From the NCBI RefSeq assembly GCF_030944625.1, contig NZ_JAUSXY010000001.1:1550001-1614000 (forward strand): a stretch of 64,000 bases of DNA. Direction: 5' to 3'. The translations under genes and the position numbers were made by a program. The notes below the pieces were generated by a model. The model did no database searches, was not told the origin of the DNA, and saw nothing but the letters and a program-made list of their open reading frames with translations. This stretch comes from Arthrobacter sp. SLBN-112 (GTDB lineage Bacteria > Actinomycetota > Actinomycetes > Actinomycetales > Micrococcaceae). Below, piece after piece: positions 52,148-60,535 of this stretch; the first letter of the stretch is position 1; the number at the start of each line of letters is the position of its first letter.

Positions 52148-53573
52148 TGATGGGCCTCTCTTCGGGGTAGTGGTACAACTGGCTGCGCTGGCGCAGGGCC
52201 AGGGCGGCTGCGAGGGTAACGGTCCCCACGCGGCCCGCGAACATCAGGGCCGCGAGGACGTAGACGCCGGCAGGGGGCATCTCGGCGCTGAGGTTGGTGC
52301 TCAGGCCCACCGTGGCGAACGCGGAAATGGTTTCGAACAGCACCCGGTCCAGTGACTGGCCGCTGATCGCCAGGAGCAGGAAAGCTGACACGGACACCAG
52401 GGTGGCGCCGGCGACGATCACCGAAATAGCCACCCGCATGCTTCCTTGCGGGATAGTCCTGCCGTAGACCTTGACGTCCGCGTCACCGCGGGCCTCGGCG
52501 ACGATGGCCAGGAACATGACAGCGATGGTGGTGACCTTGATGCCGCCGGCCGTGGACGCAGAGCCGCCACCGGCGAACATCAGGGCGTCGCTCAGCAGCA
52601 TCGTGGTGGAATCCATCTGGTTCTGGTCCACCAGGTTGAACCCGCCGGACCGCGTCATGACGGAGGCGAACAGCGCGTGGGTGATCTTGTCGCCCACATC
52701 CATGGTGCCGATGGTCCGGACGTTGTCCCACTCCATCAGCGCCCAGAGGAACGCCCCGGCCACCAGGAGGATCAGCGACACCTGGATGGTCAGCTTGGTG
52801 TGCAGGTTCCACTTTTTCCAGTTCAAGCCGTTCTGCTGCAGGACCATCACCACGGGGAAGCCCAGGCTTCCCAGGAACACCCCCACCATCAGGGGGATAA
52901 GGATCCACAGATCCGTCTCGTAGGGCACGATGCCGTCCGAGTGCGGTGTGAAACCGGCGTTGTTGAACGACGAGATGGCATAGAAGATGCCGTGCCACAC
53001 GGATTGCCAGAAGGGCTCGCCCAGGGTCAGGAACCGCGGGACGAGGGCCAGGGCCAGGGCGCCCTCGATGACGACGGACGTGGTGATGACGATCCGGAGC
53101 AGCGTGCCCACCTCACCGAGGCGGCCCGCGTTGTTCATGGACTCAGCCGCAATGATCTTCCCGCGCACACCCAGCCGCTTGCTCACCATCAGTGCCAGCA
53201 GCGAGGCCAGCGTCAACGTGCCCAAGCCGCCGATAAAGATGCCCACCAGGATCACCAGCTGGCCGAAGAAGGACCAGTGCGCCGCTGTGGACACCACCGT
53301 AAGTCCCGTGACGCAGACGGCCGAGACGGCGGTGAACAGGGCCTCGTGGATGGGGGTTGCGATTCCGTCGGCCGACGAGACCGGCAGGGACAGCAGGAAC
53401 GTAAACACTACGCAGACGGAGGCGAACGCAGTCAGGGCAAGCCTGGCGGGGGAGGTGTTGGCGATGTCGTCGATGAAGTCGCGGAGACGCGTGAAGATCC
53501 AGAGGCCCTCCCGTTCCTGCGCTGGGGGGTGCCAGCTGGCCGGGGTCTGGGGCCTCGACTGGCTCTGCGTCAT
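52140..53573 (-). CDS. Potassium transporter membrane subunit, TrkH/KtrB family
   Basis: This is a 477-residue channel-like protein with eight or more hydrophobic segments and four pore loops. The filter glycines appear in VTGLTVV, NNAGFTP, TRSGGFN and TVGLSTN. It moves K+ inward, driven by the membrane potential and gated by the RCK subunit encoded downstream. I start at the ATG at 53573; a much longer frame upstream runs through the AcuC gene in antisense and is not real. It is divergent from acuC, 105 bases apart. Confidence 0.94.
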   Translation of the reverse strand: MTQSQSRPQTPASWHPPAQEREGLWIFTRLRDFIDDIANTSPARLALTAFASVCVVFTFLLSLPVSSADGIATPIHEALFTAVSAVCVTGLTVVSTAAHWSFFGQLVILVGIFIGGLGTLTLASLLALMVSKRLGVRGKIIAAESMNNAGRLGEVGTLLRIVITTSVVIEGALALALVPRFLTLGEPFWQSVWHGIFYAISSFNNAGFTPHSDGIVPYETDLWILIPLMVGVFLGSLGFPVVMVLQQNGLNWKKWNLHTKLTIQVSLILLVAGAFLWALMEWDNVRTIGTMDVGDKITHALFASVMTRSGGFNLVDQNQMDSTTMLLSDALMFAGGGSASTAGGIKVTTIAVMFLAIVAEARGDADVKVYGRTIPQGSMRVAISVIVAGATLVSVSAFLLLAISGQSLDRVLFETISAFATVGLSTNLSAEMPPAGVYVLAALMFAGRVGTVTLAAALALRQRSQLYHYPEERPIIG

Positions 53574-53665
53574 GTGTGGCTTTTCCTCGGTCGAAACTGC
53601 TTCCCCCAGTAGTAAACCACTAAAGCCCCGCTTCATGGCCTGGCTGGGAGGCCGGCGGCCTCGGG

Positions 53666-53671
53666 TAGCCT
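53666..53671 (+). promoter_or_regulatory. Leaderless -10 box of the AcuC-like gene
   Basis: TAGCCT, then seven bases, then ATG at 53679. Confidence 0.55.
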
Positions 53672-53678
53672 GTGATTG

Positions 53679-54890
53679 ATGACATATCTGCCCGGTCTTA
53701 GCCAGCCCGCGCCGCCGACGATGGTGGCGTGGAGTCCTGACATGACTGCCTACAATTTTGGTCCCGGCCACCCCATGGCGCCGGAACGGATGGACCTGAC
53801 GGCCCGCCTGGCACGCAGCCTGGGGCTGTTCGACCTGGACCATGTGGACGTGCAGGCGCCGGAGCTGGCATCCGACGCAGAGCTGGAAGCGGTGCATTCG
53901 GCGGATTACGTCGCGGCGGTACGGAGGGTCAGTGCGGACCCCACCCGCCCGGAGGAATCCCGTGGCCTGGGAACCGAGGATGACCCCGCTTTCGCCGGAA
54001 TGCATGACGCCGCGGCCCGGCTGGCCGGCGGATCCCTCATGGCAGCCCAGGGCGTGCTCGAGGGTTGGGCTGTGCACGCGGTCAACTTCGGCGGCGGCAT
54101 GCACCACGCCTCCCGGGACCGCGCCAGCGGCTTCTGCATCTACAACGACGCCGCCCTCGCCGTACAGCGGCTCCTCGACGGCGGCGTCGGAAAAGTGGCC
54201 TACATCGACGTCGACGCCCACCACGGCGACGGCACGCAGAACATCTTCTGGGACGACCCCCGGGTCCTGACGCTCTCGCTGCACGAAACGGGACTGACCC
54301 TCTTCCCCGGAACCGGGTTCGCCAACGAGATTGGCGGCCCCGCTGCTGAGGGGACAGCCGTCAATGTTGCGCTGCCCGCCGGCACCGGGGACGCCGGCTG
54401 GCTGCGCGCCTTCTACGCCATCGTGCCGCAGCTGACAGGCGCATTCGAACCGGAGGTGATCGTGAGCCAGCACGGCTGCGATTCGCACCGCAGCGACCCC
54501 CTTACGCACCTTAACCTCAGTGTCGACGGGCAGCGCGAGGCCGCGAACGCCGTCGCGAACCTCGCCGAACGGTATTGCGGGGGCCGATGGATCGCCACGG
54601 GGGGCGGCGGCTACAACGTCCTGGACGTGGTGCCGCGTGCCTGGAGCCACTTGGTGGCCATCGCCGCCGGCAGGCCCGTGCCACTGCGCACCGCCGTGCC
54701 CGCGGACTGGCGGCAGTATGTGGCAGAGAAATTCGGGACTGTCGCACCCACGCTGATGGGGGACGACGTGGAGTTGTGGTGGCGCTCCTGGGAAGTGGGC
54801 TTCGACCCCAACGACGCCGTGGACCGCACCGTGATGGCCACCCGCAAGGCGGTATTCCCGCTGCACGGCCTGGACCCCTGGTTCGACTAG
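53679..54890 (+). CDS. AcuC-like deacetylase (class I/II histone deacetylase fold)
   Basis: This is a 403-residue zinc hydrolase. Conserved pieces are GGGMHHASRDRASGFCIYND (general-base histidines), YIDVDAHHGDGTQ (zinc ligands), and GGGGYN near the C-terminus. The bacterial AcuC subgroup deacetylates acetyl-CoA synthetase in Bacillus, so it may regulate the Acs encoded in this window; that is inference, because the genes are 26 kb apart. The ATG at 53679 is chosen over the TTG one codon earlier, because a TANNNT box lies seven bases before it. Confidence 0.9.
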   Translation: MTYLPGLSQPAPPTMVAWSPDMTAYNFGPGHPMAPERMDLTARLARSLGLFDLDHVDVQAPELASDAELEAVHSADYVAAVRRVSADPTRPEESRGLGTEDDPAFAGMHDAAARLAGGSLMAAQGVLEGWAVHAVNFGGGMHHASRDRASGFCIYNDAALAVQRLLDGGVGKVAYIDVDAHHGDGTQNIFWDDPRVLTLSLHETGLTLFPGTGFANEIGGPAAEGTAVNVALPAGTGDAGWLRAFYAIVPQLTGAFEPEVIVSQHGCDSHRSDPLTHLNLSVDGQREAANAVANLAERYCGGRWIATGGGGYNVLDVVPRAWSHLVAIAAGRPVPLRTAVPADWRQYVAEKFGTVAPTLMGDDVELWWRSWEVGFDPNDAVDRTVMATRKAVFPLHGLDPWFD

Positions 54891-54958
54891 CAGGACCCGG
54901 CTCCGCGCCGGGACACGGGGACGCCGAAATAGTTGATGCCTTTCGGCGTATATGTCGC

Positions 54959-54964
54959 TAGGGT
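54959..54964 (+). promoter_or_regulatory. Leaderless -10 box of the ArsR gene
   Basis: TAGGGT, then seven bases, then ATG at 54972. Confidence 0.45.
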
Positions 54965-54971
54965 GGGAGGC

Positions 54972-55643
54972 ATGGTGACAGACGACGTATTTGCCGTCAT
55001 AGCGGAATCCACCCGGCGGGACATCCTGGTGGCGCTCCGGACGGGGGACAAAGCCGTGGGGGAGTTGGTGGAGGAACTGGCCGCGAGCCAGCCGACCATT
55101 TCCAAGCACCTTAAAGTCCTGCGGGAAGCGCAACTGGTCAGCATGCGCGCGCAGGGCCAAAAGCGCTATTACGCCTTGAACCGGGGCCCGCTGGAGGGCA
55201 TCGCGAGCTGGCTGGAGACGTTCGACGTCGGCCCGGTCGCCAAGGCTGCCGCCTCACCAAGTAACGCAACACCAAAAAGCGCGTCAGCAAGCAGCGCATC
55301 AGCGACGAAGGGCCGGTCCGCGGCAGGAACCGCCTCACCGGGCCTGCCGGAAGCACCCGCCGCCGTCGAGCCGGGCCTTATTCAGCCAGGCCAGGAGGAA
55401 GCCGCGGCGGCCGTCCTGGTGCGGGAGGGGGCCGAACTGAGCCCCGCCGTCGTCATTCCCGGCGGAACCGCCGCCCCGCTGAGTGATGACAGTGTTCCGC
55501 AGCAGATCGGACGCAGCGTTGGGGCCGGGCGGCCACCAAAGCCGCCGACCTGCTGGCAAGCCTCCCCAACCTGCCGAAGTTTGGCCGGAAGAAATAGCTC
55601 AGTTCGTGCCCAGCAGCCGCACGTGGTCCGGCGTGAGCCCTGA
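54972..55643 (+). CDS. ArsR-family regulator with probable frameshift near its 3' end
   Basis: This is a 223-residue protein as read. Residues 1-80 are a winged helix: [17 protein letters not shown], then [22 protein letters not shown]. No metal-binding cysteines are visible. A Ser/Ala-rich linker follows. From about 55490 the annotated frame degrades to a tail that overlaps the convergent lldD gene by 45 bases. In the -1 frame the sequence reads [18 protein letters not shown] and FGRKK and stops at 55597, two bases before lldD ends. That looks like the true C-terminus, so one base is probably missing between about 55490 and 55520, either from mutation or a sequencing error. The regulator's target is unknown. 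Confidence 0.75.
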   Translation: MVTDDVFAVIAESTRRDILVALRTGDKAVGELVEELAASQPTISKHLKVLREAQLVSMRAQGQKRYYALNRGPLEGIASWLETFDVGPVAKAAASPSNATPKSASASSASATKGRSAAGTASPGLPEAPAAVEPGLIQPGQEEAAAAVLVREGAELSPAVVIPGGTAAPLSDDSVPQQIGRSVGAGRPPKPPTCWQASPTCRSLAGRNSSVRAQQPHVVRREP

Positions 55644-56939
55644 AACGGAGCTGACGCCCAGGAGTGCCATGGTCCGTGCCATGTCCTTTTCCAGGATCTG
55701 CAGGGCGCGGTCCACACCGGCGCGGCCGCCGGCCATCAGGCCGTAGAGGTATGCGCGGCCAATCAGGGTGAAGTCCGCGCCGAGGGCCAGCGCCGCCACG
55801 ATGTCCGCGCCGCTCATGATGCCGGTATCCAGCATGATGGCCGCGTCCGTGTTGTCCTTGGTAAATGCCTGCCTGACCGCGGGGAGCAGGTGGAAGGGAA
55901 TGGGTGCCCGGTCCAGCTGGCGGCCGCCGTGGTTGGACAGGACCACGCCGTCCGCGCCGTGGTCCGCTACCCGGCGGGCATCCTCCACAGTCTGGATGCC
56001 CTTGACCACCAGGTTGCCCTTCCAGGTTTCGCGGAGCCAGTCCAGGTCCTCGAAGGTGAGCGTGGGATCGAACATGGAGTTGATCAGGTCCGCCACGGTA
56101 CCGGTGTAGCGGGAGAGCGAGGCGAAGGTCAGAGGTTCGTGGGTGAGGAAGTTGAACCACCAGGCCGGCCGGTAGGAGGCGTCCACGACGGTCTTCAAGG
56201 TCAGTGCCGGCGGGATGGTCATGCCGTTGCGGACGTCGCGGAGGCGGGCGCCGGCCACCGCCGTGTCCACGGTGACCATGAGGGTGTCATTGCCGGCCTT
56301 GGCGGCGCGCTCGATCAGTTCCAGCGAACGTTCGCGGTCCGTCCACAGGTACAGCTGGAACCAGTTCCGGCCGTTGGGAGCGGCGGCGGCCACGTCCTCG
56401 ATGGACGCGGTGCCCATGGTGGAGAGTGTGTAGGGGATGCCTGCGGCCTCGGCTGCCCGGGACCCGGCATATTCGCCCTCGGACTGCATCATCCGGGTGA
56501 AGCCGGTGGGGGCGATGCCCAGGGGAAGCCGGGACGGTTTGCCGAGGATCTCGGTACTGAGGTCGATGGCGGACACGTTCCGCAGGATCCCGGGGCGGAA
56601 CTCGATGTCCAGGAAGGCCTGGCGGGCGCGGCGGAGAGTGATTTCCTCCTCGGCGGCGCCGTCCGTGTAGTCGAAGGGTGCCTGCGGGGTGCGTCGCTTG
56701 GCGATGTCCCGGAGTTCCCAGATGGTGTTGGCCCGTTTGAGCCGCGCGTCCTTGCTGAACTCCGGCTTCTTGAACTGCATCAGCGGAGCGAGGTCTGAGT
56801 ACTTGGGCACGCGGCGCTTCAAGGCAGGGGGCAGCGCGGACGACGCCGGAGCCTTGGCGGGTGCCGGCGCTGCGGGAATGTCGGTCGCGTCCGGGGCCGG
56901 GGTGGCCTCCGGGTTGCCGGGCTGGATGATGTGGGTCAT
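55599..56939 (-). CDS. lldD: FMN-dependent L-lactate dehydrogenase (LldD-like alpha-hydroxy-acid oxidoreductase)
   Basis: This 446-residue flavoprotein oxidises L-lactate to pyruvate. The N-terminal 60 residues are a Pro/Ala-rich extension. The FMN-binding barrel includes [23 protein letters not shown] and [14 protein letters not shown], and the catalytic histidine is in [12 protein letters not shown]. The ATG at 56939 has AGGAGGA upstream. The divergent gene is a GntR-type regulator, and two palindromes in the 68-base gap are clear operators. Related alpha-hydroxy-acid oxidases cannot be fully excluded, but context and length favour lactate. Confidence 0.92.
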   Translation of the reverse strand: MTHIIQPGNPEATPAPDATDIPAAPAPAKAPASSALPPALKRRVPKYSDLAPLMQFKKPEFSKDARLKRANTIWELRDIAKRRTPQAPFDYTDGAAEEEITLRRARQAFLDIEFRPGILRNVSAIDLSTEILGKPSRLPLGIAPTGFTRMMQSEGEYAGSRAAEAAGIPYTLSTMGTASIEDVAAAAPNGRNWFQLYLWTDRERSLELIERAAKAGNDTLMVTVDTAVAGARLRDVRNGMTIPPALTLKTVVDASYRPAWWFNFLTHEPLTFASLSRYTGTVADLINSMFDPTLTFEDLDWLRETWKGNLVVKGIQTVEDARRVADHGADGVVLSNHGGRQLDRAPIPFHLLPAVRQAFTKDNTDAAIMLDTGIMSGADIVAALALGADFTLIGRAYLYGLMAGGRAGVDRALQILEKDMARTMALLGVSSVSGLTPDHVRLLGTN

Positions 56940-56950
56940 GGCGTCCTCCT

Positions 56951-56963
56951 GTGGTCCAACCAC
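56951..56963. promoter_or_regulatory. LldR operator 1
   Basis: GTGGTCCAACCAC is a near-perfect palindrome of the TGGTC-N-ACCA type bound by FCD-subfamily GntR repressors. It lies just after the probable lldD -10 box (TAGAGT, 56969-56964), over the transcription start. Confidence 0.85.
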
Positions 56964-56975
56964 ACTCTAGGCCAT

Positions 56976-56988
56976 GTGGTCCGACCAC
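56976..56988. promoter_or_regulatory. LldR operator 2
   Basis: GTGGTCCGACCAC has the same arms as operator 1, centred 25 bases away. It sits between the probable -35 (TTGATG, 56993-56988) and -10 boxes of lldD and just upstream of the lldR -10 box, so binding could control both genes. Confidence 0.85.
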
Positions 56989-56994
56989 ATCAAC

Positions 56995-57000
56995 TACCAT
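56995..57000 (+). promoter_or_regulatory. Leaderless -10 box of lldR
   Basis: TACCAT, then seven bases, then ATG at 57008. Confidence 0.6.
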
Positions 57001-57007
57001 TGGCCGT

Positions 57008-57712
57008 ATGCGTACCCATCAGTTGGTCCTTGCGTGGATCGAGGACCAACTCTCTGCCGGCCGGCTGGCCGTAGGCGGCAGGCTGCCGGCCGAACGCACC
57101 CTGGCCGAACAGCTCAAGGTGTCCCGGACGTCAGTGCGGGAGGCCATTCGGATCCTCGAGGCGATGGGGGTGGTCCGTGCAGGTGTCGGGTCCGGCCCCG
57201 AATCCGGGACGGTGGTCATCTCGGACCCCACCTCGGCGCTGGGCTCGGCCCTCCGCCTGCACGTTGCCACCCAGCACCTGCCCGTGGCGGACATCGTGGA
57301 AACCCGCATCCTGCTGGAGTCCTGGGCTGCGGGCAGGGCGCGCCGGGACGCCCCGGAACTCGACGAGGCCGCTGCCCTGCTGGCCGGTATGGACGACGCG
57401 GACGGCCTTTCGGTCAGCGACTTCCTGGCCCTTGATGTGCGCTTCCATCTCGCGCTGGCCAACGCGGCCGGCAATGCGGTGGTCAGCGCCATGATGGGCT
57501 CCCTCCGGGAAGCAATCCAAAGGTACGCTGCCGAACTGACCTCGAACCTGCCCGACTGGAACGCCACGGCATGCCGTTTGCGCGACGAGCACCACGCCAT
57601 CCTTGCGGCCGTCAGGAAGGGCGACGGCGGCCGGGCGGCGGAACTGGTGGCCGCCCATATTCAGGGGTACTACAAAGAAGCAGGCCTGGGCGCGGGGCGC
57701 CGGGACGGCTAG
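57008..57712 (+). CDS. lldR: GntR-family (FadR/FCD) regulator, probable lactate regulator LldR
   Basis: This is a 234-residue regulator. The winged helix has LAVGGRLPAERTLAEQLKVS and RTSVREAIRILEAMG. The C-terminal FCD domain carries the metal/effector residues in LALDVRFHLALANAAGN and the last helices. FCD repressors are released by carboxylic acids such as lactate. Placement divergent from lldD with two GTGGTC-ACCAC palindromes between them makes lactate the likely effector. Its stop codon TAG overlaps the stop codon of the convergent LacI gene within the shared bases CTAG. Confidence 0.92.
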   Translation: MRTHQLVLAWIEDQLSAGRLAVGGRLPAERTLAEQLKVSRTSVREAIRILEAMGVVRAGVGSGPESGTVVISDPTSALGSALRLHVATQHLPVADIVETRILLESWAAGRARRDAPELDEAAALLAGMDDADGLSVSDFLALDVRFHLALANAAGNAVVSAMMGSLREAIQRYAAELTSNLPDWNATACRLRDEHHAILAAVRKGDGGRAAELVAAHIQGYYKEAGLGAGRRDG

Positions 57713-58743
57713 CCGTGGACGGCGCTCCGTGGCGCCTTGGCCGGGCCGCTGCTGGCCCGGACTTCCAACCGGGGCTGGAAGCGGCTGCCGGGCACTTCAT
57801 TCCCTTCCTTGCGGATCAATGCCCGGAGCTGGTGCCACGCCTGCTCGCCCAGTTCGGTGATGGGGACGGCCGCGGTGGTGAGTGCCGGCGTCGTGTACTT
57901 GGCGAACGGGATGTCGTCGAAACCGGTGACGGAGATGTCCCCCGGCACTTCCAGGCCCCGTTCGTGCAGGCCGCTCATCAGTCCCATGGCTACGAGGTCG
58001 TTGAAGGCGAGGATGCCGGTGGCGCCGCTCGCCAGGACCGCATCCACGGCTTCATGCCCGGTGTCGAAGTCCGAGCCGCCCTCGAGCATGGTCACCTCCA
58101 CTTGCGGGTGGGCGGCCTTGAAGGCCTCCAGGCCCTTGAGCCGCATGCCGTTCGAGGCGCTCCGCGGGGGGCCGGCCAGGAAGGCCAGGCGGGTGTGCCC
58201 CAGCTCCACCAGATGCCCGGCGATGTCCTGGACCCCCTGGCCGTAGTCCACCACCAGGCTGGGGACGTCCGGTGCGGCGGTGGTGCGGTTGATCAGTACC
58301 AGCGGGTGCAGCGACGGTGCGATGTCCGTCAGTTCGGCATCGGACATGCGCGGGGCACAGAGAACCAGTCCGTCGCAGCGCCGGCGCGCTTCGCCGGCCA
58401 GGATGGATTCCTCGCTGGAAACCTCGAACGAGTCCGCGATCAGTACCCGGTACCCATCCTCCGCCGCCGCCCGGCTCAGGCCGCGAAGGATCGCCTGGAA
58501 CGTGGGGTTGGCCAGGTCCGGCACCACGATGCCGATGGTGTCGGTCTTTCCCAGCGCCAGGCTGCGACCCACCGGGTTGGGCTGGTACTTCAGTTCGGCG
58601 GCGGCTGCGCGGACCCTCGCGGCGATGTCCGGGTCCACGGTGAAGTTCCCGTTCATCACACGCGAAACCGTGGCGTGTGAGACTCCTGCCTTCACGGCGA
58701 CATCCGCGATGCCGATCCGGCCGCTTGCCGATTTCCTGGCCAT
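57709..58743 (-). CDS. LacI-family regulator of the aldarate/uronate operon
   Basis: This is a 344-residue repressor. The HTH is IGIADVAVKAGVSHATVSRVMNG with the hinge NPVGRSLALG, followed by the sugar-binding-like domain IVVPDLANPTFQAILRGLS. AAGGG lies seven bases before the ATG at 58743. It is divergent from the five-gene sugar-acid operon. Three palindromes of GAAA-RCG-NTTTC type in the 354-base gap are its likely binding sites, one of them close to its own start, so it probably represses both itself and the operon. The inducer may be a uronate or aldarate. Confidence 0.92.
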   Translation of the reverse strand: MARKSASGRIGIADVAVKAGVSHATVSRVMNGNFTVDPDIAARVRAAAAELKYQPNPVGRSLALGKTDTIGIVVPDLANPTFQAILRGLSRAAAEDGYRVLIADSFEVSSEESILAGEARRRCDGLVLCAPRMSDAELTDIAPSLHPLVLINRTTAAPDVPSLVVDYGQGVQDIAGHLVELGHTRLAFLAGPPRSASNGMRLKGLEAFKAAHPQVEVTMLEGGSDFDTGHEAVDAVLASGATGILAFNDLVAMGLMSGLHERGLEVPGDISVTGFDDIPFAKYTTPALTTAAVPITELGEQAWHQLRALIRKEGNEVPGSRFQPRLEVRASSGPAKAPRSAVHG

Positions 58744-58852
58744 AGGGAACCCTTCTTTCGCGCCGCCCGGATGGACACCGCCGGGAGCGGCAGGCGCCCG
58801 GCCATCAAGCCCCGGGTGGCAGGTGCTTTGAGAGACAGCATATACGGGAGCT

Positions 58853-58866
58853 GGAAAGCGATTTCT
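58853..58866. promoter_or_regulatory. LacI-type operator A
   Basis: GGAAAGCGATTTCT matches the shared pattern GAAA-N4-TTTC; it lies nearest the LacI gene. Confidence 0.55.
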
Positions 58867-58922
58867 ACCCTTTTCCCGGGAGTTTTCCCTGACGGACGGC
58901 CAGGGCAGTGTGCCAACCGGTT

Positions 58923-58936
58923 GGAAAACGTTTTCT
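58923..58936. promoter_or_regulatory. LacI-type operator B
   Basis: GGAAAACGTTTTCT has a perfect GAAAACGTTTTC core and lies just upstream of the rightward -35 box. Confidence 0.75.
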
Positions 58937-58953
58937 TTCAGCACTGGAAGTGG

Positions 58954-58983
58954 TTGACGGATGGGCCGGCGGGTTGATACAAC
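58954..58983 (+). promoter_or_regulatory. Promoter of the aldarate/uronate operon
   Basis: TTGACG (58954-58959) and TACAAC (58978-58983) are 18 bases apart. Operators B and C bracket this promoter, 76 bases centre to centre. Confidence 0.6.
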
Positions 58984-58996
58984 TTCTATAGCGAAC

Positions 58997-59014
58997 TGAG
59001 AAAACGCTTTCTCA
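58997..59014. promoter_or_regulatory. LacI-type operator C
   Basis: TGAGAAAACGCTTTCTCA has seven-base perfect arms (TGAGAAA/TTTCTCA). It lies just downstream of the expected transcription start, a classical repressing position. Confidence 0.8.
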
Positions 59015-59097
59015 AGCAGGTGCAGCAGAGTGCCACCGCAGAACCGCAGCGGCCGTCCCGGCGGCCGGGCAAATGAGATTTCGAAAGGGACCCCCAC

Positions 59098-60525
59098 ATG
59101 GTCAACACAGCCGAGACGACGTCGGCCGCAACTGCTCCCCACACGGCTGCGGGCAGCGCCACCCACGACGGCCGCAAGGCGCGCCTTGCCCTGGTCGGCA
59201 CCGGTGGGCGTTCCGAAATGTACATCCGCGCCGTGTTCGGCAAGCACGCCGACACCGCGGAACTGGTCGCGTTCTCGGACGTGAACCCCGGGCGCGTGGA
59301 GTTCTACCAGAACCTCATCCAGGAACTCGGCGCCCCCGGCCCCATTGCCTCGTTTGATCCCGCGGACCTGACAGCCTTCATCCAGGCCAACAACATCGAC
59401 CGCGTCGTGGTGACCACCCCCGACTTCACCCACGCCGACTACATCGTCGAAGCGCTCCGGGCCGGTGCCGACGTCGTGGTGGAGAAGCCCCTCACCATCG
59501 ATGCCGAAGGCTGCCGCCGTATCACCAAGGCGGTCCAGGAGACCGGCCGGAACGTCGTGGTGACGTTCAACTACCGCTACTCGCCCCGCAACAGCGCCCT
59601 CAAGGAAATCATCCAGAGCGGCGTCATCGGCAAGGTCACCTCGATCGACTTCAGCTGGGTGCTGGATACCGTGCACGGCGCGGACTACTTCCGCCGCTGG
59701 CACCGCGAAAAGAAGAACTCCGGCGGCCTGCTCATCCACAAAGCCTCCCACCACTTCGACCTCGTCAACTGGTGGATCGACGACGTCCCGGAGCGCGTCT
59801 TCGCCTCCGGCGGCCTGAAATTCTATGGCGACAAGAACGCAGCCGAACGCGGGCTGGGTCCGCGCCCCGAGCGCGGAACGCCCGACGCCGGTGCCCCCGC
59901 CGGCGACAAGGACCCGTTCGCGCTTGACCTGAGGGAGGACGAACGGCTCAAGGCGCTCTTCCTGGACAACGAGCACTACGACGGCTACCGCCGCGACCAG
60001 GACGTCTTCACGGGCGGCATCACCATCGAGGACAACCTGGCGCTGGTGGTTGAGTACCAGGGCGGCCCCCGCCTGAGCTACTCGCTGAACGCGCACAGCC
60101 CCTGGGAAGGCTACCGGGTGGCCGTCAACGGCACCGAGGGCCGCGCTGAGCTCGAAGTGGTGGAACGCGCCGCCGTCCTTCACAGCACGGACAAGAAGAC
60201 GGTGGTGGACCCCAGCGCTACCCCGGTGGAGGAAGAGGACGCCGTCCGCCGCAACGGCGAACGGCTGGTGGTCCAACGCCACTGGGAAGCCGCGTACGAG
60301 GTGCCGATCATCAACGGCGAAGGCGGCCACGGCGGGGGCGACGAGCTCCTGCTCTCGGACCTCTTCAACGGCCCGGGTGAGGACCCGCTGGGCCGTCCCT
60401 CCGGCTACCTCGACGGGCTGCGCTCGGTATCCGTTGGGATTGCCGGCAACCAGTCGCTCGAAACCTCGCTGCCCATCCGCGTGGCGGACCTGGACCTCGG
60501 CGTCGACCTCCGCCGCGCCAAGTAA
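59098..60525 (+). CDS. Gfo/Idh/MocA-family oxidoreductase, first gene of the sugar-acid operon
   Basis: This 475-residue NAD(P)-dependent oxidoreductase begins its Rossmann fold with RLALVGTGGRSEMYIRAVF. The EKP motif with the catalytic lysine is intact (DVVVEKPLTIDAEG), and HKASHHFDLVNWW supplies the active-site histidine. It has an extra segment of about 60 charged residues (about 245-305). AAAGGG lies before the ATG. Its role in the operon is not clear: it may oxidise a sugar or uronate before the aldarate steps. It is followed 10 bases later by an SDR gene. Confidence 0.88.
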   Translation: MVNTAETTSAATAPHTAAGSATHDGRKARLALVGTGGRSEMYIRAVFGKHADTAELVAFSDVNPGRVEFYQNLIQELGAPGPIASFDPADLTAFIQANNIDRVVVTTPDFTHADYIVEALRAGADVVVEKPLTIDAEGCRRITKAVQETGRNVVVTFNYRYSPRNSALKEIIQSGVIGKVTSIDFSWVLDTVHGADYFRRWHREKKNSGGLLIHKASHHFDLVNWWIDDVPERVFASGGLKFYGDKNAAERGLGPRPERGTPDAGAPAGDKDPFALDLREDERLKALFLDNEHYDGYRRDQDVFTGGITIEDNLALVVEYQGGPRLSYSLNAHSPWEGYRVAVNGTEGRAELEVVERAAVLHSTDKKTVVDPSATPVEEEDAVRRNGERLVVQRHWEAAYEVPIINGEGGHGGGDELLLSDLFNGPGEDPLGRPSGYLDGLRSVSVGIAGNQSLETSLPIRVADLDLGVDLRRAK

Positions 60526-60535
60526 GGAAAAACCC

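Larger units (their letters stand above)
58744..59097. other. Divergent control region of the aldarate/uronate operon
   Basis: These 354 bases hold no gene. They contain three LacI-type palindromes, one good promoter for the rightward operon and the ribosome-binding sites of both flanking genes. The first 100 bases next to the LacI gene show nothing else. Confidence 0.7.

Noticed and set aside
53574..55160. Extension of the TrkH frame upstream to give a 1006-residue protein
   Set aside because: The extra 529 codons run antisense through the AcuC-like gene. The conserved TrkH fold starts only after the ATG at 53573.
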